From Actinomycetota bacterium (lineage in GTDB: Bacteria > Actinomycetota > Acidimicrobiia > IMCC26256 > JACDBD01), in contig JACDBD010000407.1 in the NCBI GenBank assembly GCA_013695115.1, positions 1 to 15,520 of the forward strand: a DNA stretch of 15,520 nucleotides, written 5' to 3'. The position numbers and the translations under genes are program-made. Below are positions 13,692 to 15,520 of the stretch, piece after piece. The notes under the pieces were generated by a model that saw nothing but the letters and a program-made list of their open reading frames with translations, did no database searches and was not told the origin of the DNA. How positions within the stretch are numbered: position 1 is the first letter of the stretch; each line of letters opens with the position of its first letter.

Positions 13692-14549
13692 TCAGCCGAG
13701 GTGGTCGCGCACCAGCTGCTCGGCCCGGTCGGTGTCCTCCTGGAGGAAGAAATGCCCGCCGGTCAGCGTGACGAGCGGGGCGTCGGCCCGATCGGCCTGG
13801 GCCGCGAACCACTCGCCCGGCAGGTCGCCGGCGGTGCCGCGGGCAACCGTTACCCGGGCGCGCACGTCGGGAAGGTGGTTCCACGCGCCCGCCGCGCCCA
13901 GGGCGGCCGAGGACACCTCGAAGATGGTGGCCTCCACCTCGGGCGCGCACGCCAGCTCGATCTGCCCGTCGGGCCGGTCGTGGAACCCCCAACGCACGTA
14001 CGCGGCCAGCGTCTCGGGCGCGAGCGCGTCGAGCGGCGGGCGGCTGGCGTAGGACTCGAGGACGGTGGCGCGGTCGCGCCAGACAGCGCGGCGCTTGCGG
14101 GCGATGGTGGACATGTAGTTACCGCCGTCGCCGGGACCGCTGCCGGGGGGACGGGGCGGGCCCGGCATCTCGCCGATCGCGAACGCGACCGCCTCGCACA
14201 ACAGAAGCTTGCGGATCGCGCCCGGCCGCAGCTTGTCGACCAGGCTGGCGACCCCGCCACCGAGGGACTGGCCGAGCGCGACGACGCGGTCGATGCCGAG
14301 ATCGTCGAGGACCGCGAGAACGTCGGCGGCCATGAGCTCGAACGCGTAGCCCTCCGGGGACGCGGGCGCGTCGCTGTCGCCGTGACCGCGAAGGTCGATG
14401 CCGATCGGTCGGAACGAGTCGCGCAACCGCTGCGCGACCGGGTCGAACAGACCGGCGCAGAATCCGTTCGGGTGCAGGACCAGCAACGGCTCGCCGGCGC
14501 CGCCCCAGTCGAGCGCAGCGACCCGGAGGCCGTCGCGCTCGATCACCAC
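13692..14549 (-). CDS. Alpha/beta-hydrolase
   Basis: 285 residues from GTG at 14549, giving MVIERDGLRVAALDWGGAGE, a common N-terminus for this fold. The oxyanion loop is LHPNGFC (25-31), then IGIDLRGHGDSDAP (49-62), nucleophile elbow ALGQSLGGG (Ser95) and LTGGHFFLQED (His near the C-terminus). An acid is available in ARGTAGDLPG. All three triad positions are thus present, unlike the hydrolase at 6533. The substrate is unknown; epoxide-hydrolase, esterase or dehalogenase-type roles cannot be separated by eye. The start is uncertain: an in-frame TTG at 14597 would add 16 residues and run the coding sequence through the hairpin at 14556-14596. No clear Shine-Dalgarno marks either. It follows the partial ACAD in the same direction. 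Confidence 0.85.
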   Translation of the reverse strand: MVIERDGLRVAALDWGGAGEPLLVLHPNGFCAGLFDPVAQRLRDSFRPIGIDLRGHGDSDAPASPEGYAFELMAADVLAVLDDLGIDRVVALGQSLGGGVASLVDKLRPGAIRKLLLCEAVAFAIGEMPGPPRPPGSGPGDGGNYMSTIARKRRAVWRDRATVLESYASRPPLDALAPETLAAYVRWGFHDRPDGQIELACAPEVEATIFEVSSAALGAAGAWNHLPDVRARVTVARGTAGDLPGEWFAAQADRADAPLVTLTGGHFFLQEDTDRAEQLVRDHLG

Positions 14550-14555
14550 CGATTC

Positions 14556-14596
14556 TGGCGTCGCAAACCCACGCGTGGGGTGGGTTTCCGACGCCA
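14556..14596. repeat. Strong inverted repeat (hairpin) between ACAD and hydrolase genes
   Basis: TGGCGTCGCAAACCCAC (14556-14572) pairs with GTGGGTTTCCGACGCCA (14580-14596), 16 of 17 positions complementary, with a 7-nt loop. The core CCACGCGTGG (14569-14578) is itself palindromic. It lies just after the ACAD stop in the direction of transcription. There is no T-run after it on the minus strand, so it could be an attenuator, mRNA stabiliser or dispersed palindrome rather than a classical terminator. Confidence 0.78.
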
Positions 14597-14602
14597 AAAC
14601 GC

Positions 14603-15520
14603 TCAGACCGGCTCGGCCGCGAGGATCGCGCCCAGCTTGAGGAGCTGCGGGGTGGCGCCGCCGAGGGTGAGCTCGAGGTGCTTCGCCCACAGGAAGTAGC
14701 GGTGCAGCGGGTAGTCGCGGTCGACGCCGATGCCGCCGTGGAGGTGCTGGGCCGCGTGCACCACCCGCTGGCCGCCGTCGGCGGCCCAGAACTTGGCGAT
14801 CGCGACCTCGGCCGCCGCCGGCAGACCCTCCTCGAGTCGCCACGCCGCCTGGAGGGCGGTCAGCCGCACCGCCTCGGTGTCGATGTACGCGTCGGCCGCC
14901 CGCTGGCCGACCGCCTGGAATGTCGCGATCGGCCGCTCGAACTGCTCCCGGGTCTTCGTGTACTCGGCCGTCATGTGCAGCGCCTGCTCGCACACACCGG
15001 TGGCGATGGCACCGAGGGCGGCGTTGGCCCGGTCGACGATCCACTCGACGATCGCCGCGCCCGAGGAGGGGTCGCCGAGCACGTCGGCCGCGCCCACCCG
15101 CACACCGTCGAGGGTGACACGCGCCTCGGGGATGCCCGTCGTCGTGTCCTGGCGCTCGCGGCTCACTCCGTCGGCCTCGGGATCCACGATGAGCACGATG
15201 ATCGAGCCGTCGTCGCCGGTACGCGCGGGCACGAGGATGCGGTTGGCGACCAGGCCGGCGGGCACGCAGGTCTTCTCGCCCTCGACGATCCAGCCGTCGC
15301 CGTCCTGCTTGGCGGCCGTCATCGGGTGCAGCGGATCGGTGCCGACCTCGACCAGGGCAGCGGTGAGAACGGAGTCGCCCGCGACGACCCCCGGCAGGTA
15401 CTGCTGCTTCTGCGCGTCGGTCCCGAACTCGGCGATCGGGAGCGCGGCGAGGACCACCGTCGGCAGCACCGGCACCGGCGCGACCGTGCGACCGACCTCT
15501 TCGAGGAACAGGCACAGCGC
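14603..15520 (-). CDS. Acyl-CoA dehydrogenase, beta-type (FadE27/FadE28-like), N-terminus beyond right edge
   Basis: 305 C-terminal residues of a small-subunit ACAD; the frame is open to the edge and its beginning lies outside. It parallels the ACAD at 2304-3422 throughout: PVLPTVVLAALPIAEFGT versus PLWPTVVLGALPIAEHGT, EYTKTREQFERPIATFQAVG versus DYTSQRQQFGRPLSTFQGVA, and HLHGGIGVDRDYPLHRYFLW versus HLHGGMGADVDYPVHRYFLW. Only about 65-70 N-terminal residues should be missing. Such subunits work with an alpha partner in alpha2beta2 steroid-CoA dehydrogenases; that partner would be expected just outside the window. The TGA stop lies 6 bp before the hairpin. It is close to FadE27/ChsE5 as I recall that family. 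Confidence 0.9.
   Translation of the reverse strand, partial: ALCLFLEEVGRTVAPVPVLPTVVLAALPIAEFGTDAQKQQYLPGVVAGDSVLTAALVEVGTDPLHPMTAAKQDGDGWIVEGEKTCVPAGLVANRILVPARTGDDGSIIVLIVDPEADGVSRERQDTTTGIPEARVTLDGVRVGAADVLGDPSSGAAIVEWIVDRANAALGAIATGVCEQALHMTAEYTKTREQFERPIATFQAVGQRAADAYIDTEAVRLTALQAAWRLEEGLPAAAEVAIAKFWAADGGQRVVHAAQHLHGGIGVDRDYPLHRYFLWAKHLELTLGGATPQLLKLGAILAAEPV

Noticed and set aside
10720..14052. Long plus-strand frames opposite the aldehyde dehydrogenase, TetR and phosphatase genes
   Set aside because: No family motifs; composition typical of antisense high-GC frames.
1..15520. CRISPR arrays, insertion sequences, attachment sites, rRNA
   Set aside because: No regularly spaced repeats, transposase motifs, terminal repeats or rRNA-like sequence were seen; the window reads as a continuous catabolic cluster.

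Overview
This window looks like chromosomal DNA from a high-GC actinobacterium. GC is high throughout, codons are strongly G/C at third positions, genes are packed with ATGA overlaps, and almost every recognisable protein belongs to actinobacterial steroid (sterol or bile-acid) side-chain catabolism. The gene types recall Mycobacterium/Rhodococcus cholesterol loci, but the order differs. An acidimicrobial or other non-mycobacterial actinobacterium is my inference. Family comparisons are from memory, not from a search.

Layout. (1) 1-670: the N-terminal part of a multi-pass membrane protein (minus strand, cut by the left edge) diverges from a small coiled-coil/TM protein. (2) 677-5628, minus strand: a compact five-gene operon, ACAD alpha - ChsH2 - ACAD beta - ChsH1 - Ltp2. 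It resembles the mycobacterial igr operon and would carry out one round of steroid-CoA side-chain oxidation: dehydrogenation, hydration, retro-aldol cleavage. (3) 5648-6514, plus strand: a TesB-type acyl-CoA thioesterase diverging from that operon across only 19 bp. (4) 6533-12126, minus strand: aldehyde dehydrogenase, a frameshifted acyl-CoA dehydrogenase, a FadD17-like steroid-CoA ligase, a tandem-ACT protein and an alpha/beta-hydrolase. The natural reading is aldehyde to acid to CoA thioester to enoyl-CoA. (5) 12223-13349, minus strand: a KstR-like TetR repressor 2 bp downstream of a low-molecular-weight phosphatase-like gene. (6) 13350-13691: about 340 bp with no convincing gene. (7) 13692-15520, minus strand: an alpha/beta-hydrolase and a second beta-type acyl-CoA dehydrogenase (cut by the right edge), separated by a strong hairpin.

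Regulation. Two perfect 14-bp palindromes, TAGAACGAGTTCTA (5628-5641) and TAGAACCGGTTCTA (12197-12210), both fit the published KstR operator consensus TnnAACnnGTTnnA. One sits in the 19-bp divergent gap between the ACAD-alpha operon and the thioesterase. The other lies upstream of the aldehyde dehydrogenase operon, just after the KstR-like gene. Together they suggest one local KstR-type regulon controlling all three transcription units.

Points to check: the 1-nt frameshift near 9673 in the acyl-CoA dehydrogenase; the divergent start codons that straddle an operator and imply leaderless mRNAs; a 12-residue insertion in Ltp2; and the missing standard start codon for the full-length phosphatase.
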